This document shows positions 6,009-7,115 of a DNA stretch of 7,115 bases, piece by piece (position 1 is the first letter of the stretch; each line of letters starts with the position of its first letter). Under the pieces are notes generated by a model, which saw only the letters and a program-made list of their open reading frames with translations, was not told the origin of the DNA and did not search any database. A program made the position numbers and the translations under genes. The stretch comes from CAZMGG01 sp964565715 (GTDB lineage: Bacteria; Planctomycetota; UBA1135; UBA2386), in NCBI GenBank assembly GCA_964565715.1, contig CAZMGG010000205.1, positions 1 through 7,115 of the forward strand. Reading direction: 5' to 3'.

Positions 6009-6036
6009 TTGACCGGCGGCCGGCGGACCCTACACT
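6009..6036 (+). promoter_or_regulatory. Sigma-70-type promoter for rpmE
   Basis: TTGACC (6009-6014) and TACACT (6031-6036) are separated by 16 bases. This is the best promoter match in the window and lies just after the flotillin hairpin. The start should fall near 6043, giving a leader of about 27 bases. The stretch after the -10 box is GC-rich (GCTCGCCC), as in discriminators of stringently controlled ribosomal promoters in other bacteria. Confidence 0.6.
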
Positions 6037-6064
6037 GCTCGCCCTTCGCTCCGCCCGGGCGAGT
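6037..6064 (+). other. Inverted repeat spanning the predicted rpmE start and leader
   Basis: GCTCGCCC (6037-6044) pairs with GGGCGAGT (6057-6064) with one G.T pair and a 12-base loop. The right arm ends five bases before the rpmE ATG. If transcription starts near 6043 the left arm is mostly not transcribed, which would favour a DNA operator over an RNA hairpin. No function is shown. Confidence 0.35.
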
Positions 6065-6069
6065 CCGCC

Positions 6070-6303
6070 ATGAAAGCCCAGATCCACCCCAACTACGTCG
6101 AGTGCAAGGTCAGCTGCGCCTGCGGCAGCAAGTTCACGACGCGGTCGACCCGCGCCGAGATCAAGATCGACATCTGCGCCGACTGCCATCCGTTCTTCAC
6201 CGGCGCCCAGAAGTTCGTCGACTCGGCGGGCCGCGTCGACAAGTTCCTGAAGCGCTACGGCGGCAAGGGCAAGGCCGAAGCCAAGGCCGACAGCAAGGCC
6301 TAG
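6070..6303 (+). CDS. rpmE: 50S ribosomal protein L31 (bL31), zinc-binding C+ type
   Basis: Large-subunit protein that helps bridge the subunits. The 77-residue product begins MKAQIHPNYVECKVSCACGSKF and has the L31 landmarks KIDICADCHPFFTG and GRVDKFLKRYG. Cys16, Cys18, Cys36 and Cys39 form the zinc ribbon, so this is the C+ (zinc-containing) form; Cys12 is additional. After FLKRYGG a short Lys/Ala tail ends the protein. The ATG at 6070 gives the normal N-terminus, but only a weak GGGCGAG lies upstream, inside an inverted repeat. A good promoter lies 34-61 bases upstream. prfA follows after 74 bases, an rpmE-prfA order seen in many bacteria, so the two are probably co-transcribed. Confidence 0.97.
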   Translation: MKAQIHPNYVECKVSCACGSKFTTRSTRAEIKIDICADCHPFFTGAQKFVDSAGRVDKFLKRYGGKGKAEAKADSKA

Positions 6304-6357
6304 ATCCGGCGGCCGATGACGGTCGCCGCGCCGAGAGACCGCGAACCGGGCCGCCGT

Positions 6358-6375
6358 CGTGGCCGTTGGGCCACG
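6358..6375 (+). promoter_or_regulatory. Hairpin immediately before the prfA start codon
   Basis: CGTGGCC (6358-6364) and GGCCACG (6369-6375) form a perfect 7-bp stem with a GTTG loop, ending two bases before ATG 6378. It occupies the position where a Shine-Dalgarno would sit, and none is visible. It could limit prfA initiation or act as a partial terminator in the rpmE-prfA gap. Confidence 0.4.
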
Positions 6376-6377
6376 CC

Positions 6378-7115
6378 ATGAGCTTCCTGCGCCCCCGCAT
6401 CCAGGCCCGGCTGGACGGCATGGCGGCCCGTGGGCACCAGCTCACGGCCCAGGTCAGCTCGCCCGAGGTGCTGGCCCGCCCCGAGGGGCTGGGCGCCCTG
6501 CAGAAGGAGCTCGGCTCCCTGTCGCGGACGCTGTCGCGCTACGAGGAGTACCGCCGCACGGTGCAGCAGATCGAGGACAACCGCACCCTGATGCAGCCCG
6601 GCGCCGATCGCGAGCTGGCGGCGATGGCGGCGGCCGAGCTGCCCGACCTGGAGCAGAAGGCGAAGACCCTGGCCGACGAGCTGATCGACCTGCTGCTGCA
6701 GGACGAGGGCGACGGCCGCCGCGACTGCATCGTCGAGATCCGGGCCGGCACCGGCGGCGACGAGGCGGCGCTGTTCGCCCGCGACCTGATGCAGCTCTAC
6801 CAGCGCTTCGCCGTGCGCAAGGGCTGGACCGTCGAGCCGCTGCACAGCACCGAGAACGAGCTGGGCGGCTTCAAGGAGGTCGCCTTCGCCCTGCGCGGCG
6901 AGTCGGTGTTCCACTTCATGCAGTTCGAGAGCGGCGGCCACCGGGTGCAGCGGGTGCCGGAGACCGAGACGAAGGGCCGCGTGCACACCTCGATGGCCAC
7001 CGTGGCGGTGCTGCCGGAGGTGGAGGACGTCGAGGTCGAGATCCTGGACAAGGACCTCAAGGTCGACACCTTCCGCAGCTCCGGCGCCGGCGGCCAGCAC
7101 GTCAACAAGACCGAG
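6378..7115 (+). CDS. prfA: Peptide chain release factor 1 (RF1), 3'-truncated
   Basis: RF1 recognises UAA and UAG and triggers peptide release. 246 residues are visible of the roughly 350-360 usual, and the frame is open to the window end. The order is an N-terminal helical region (to about residue 100), then EIRAGTGGDEAALFARDLMQLYQRF, which is the RF1 rather than RF2 form, then FESGGHRVQRVPETETKGRVHTS, TVAVLPEVEDVEVEI, and SSGAGGQHVNKTE at the edge. The GGQ catalytic motif is at residues 238-240. The stop-codon-reading PxT tripeptide is PET (194-196), where E. coli has PAT. ATG 6378 gives a family-like N-terminus, but there is no Shine-Dalgarno and a hairpin ends two bases upstream. It is probably co-transcribed with rpmE. 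Confidence 0.96.
   Translation, partial: MSFLRPRIQARLDGMAARGHQLTAQVSSPEVLARPEGLGALQKELGSLSRTLSRYEEYRRTVQQIEDNRTLMQPGADRELAAMAAAELPDLEQKAKTLADELIDLLLQDEGDGRRDCIVEIRAGTGGDEAALFARDLMQLYQRFAVRKGWTVEPLHSTENELGGFKEVAFALRGESVFHFMQFESGGHRVQRVPETETKGRVHTSMATVAVLPEVEDVEVEILDKDLKVDTFRSSGAGGQHVNKTE

Noticed and set aside
6070..6303. Zur-controlled zinc-free L31 paralogue
   Set aside because: The zinc-binding cysteines 16, 18, 36 and 39 are present, so this is the C+ form, which is not the usual Zur target.

Overview
The window is a dense, high-GC stretch (roughly 70% GC by eye) in which every convincing gene lies on the + strand. Gene order is ffh (5' end missing) - rpsP - degenerate endonuclease III-like gene - maf - small membrane protein - NfeD/YuaF-like protein - flotillin - rpmE - prfA (3' end missing). 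There are no tRNA or rRNA genes, mobile elements or CRISPR arrays, and no gap between genes exceeds about 120 bases. The organism is a free-living type of bacterium. The S16 sequence style (YWLSVGA.PS core with a long basic tail), the HhH-GPD-like protein and the YuaF-flotillin pair suggest Planctomycetota, perhaps Phycisphaerae. That placement is inference from remembered family patterns, not a database result.

Layout. Bases 1-1118 hold the end of the SRP GTPase Ffh with a 71-residue glycine-rich tail. A 102-base gap with a candidate promoter leads to rpsP (TTG start). A GC-rich hairpin follows, then an endonuclease III-fold protein that has lost key catalytic and iron-sulfur residues. maf (nucleotide pyrophosphatase) follows and overlaps by GTGA an unrecognised protein with one predicted N-terminal membrane helix. 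Next comes a two-gene membrane-microdomain unit: an NfeD-like OB-fold membrane protein and a 547-residue flotillin. A 12-bp hairpin closes that unit. A good sigma-70-type promoter then drives rpmE (zinc-ribbon L31), followed by prfA (RF1), cut off just after its GGQ motif.

Functionally the ends are translation and protein targeting (Ffh, S16, L31, RF1), and the middle is nucleotide-pool housekeeping and membrane organisation. The most interesting signals are the eroded endonuclease III-like protein, a 15-base sequence (one mismatch) shared by the rpsP and rpmE promoter/start regions, a hairpin ending two bases before the prfA start codon, and the translationally coupled unknown membrane protein after maf. 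I do not see a clearly new multi-gene system.
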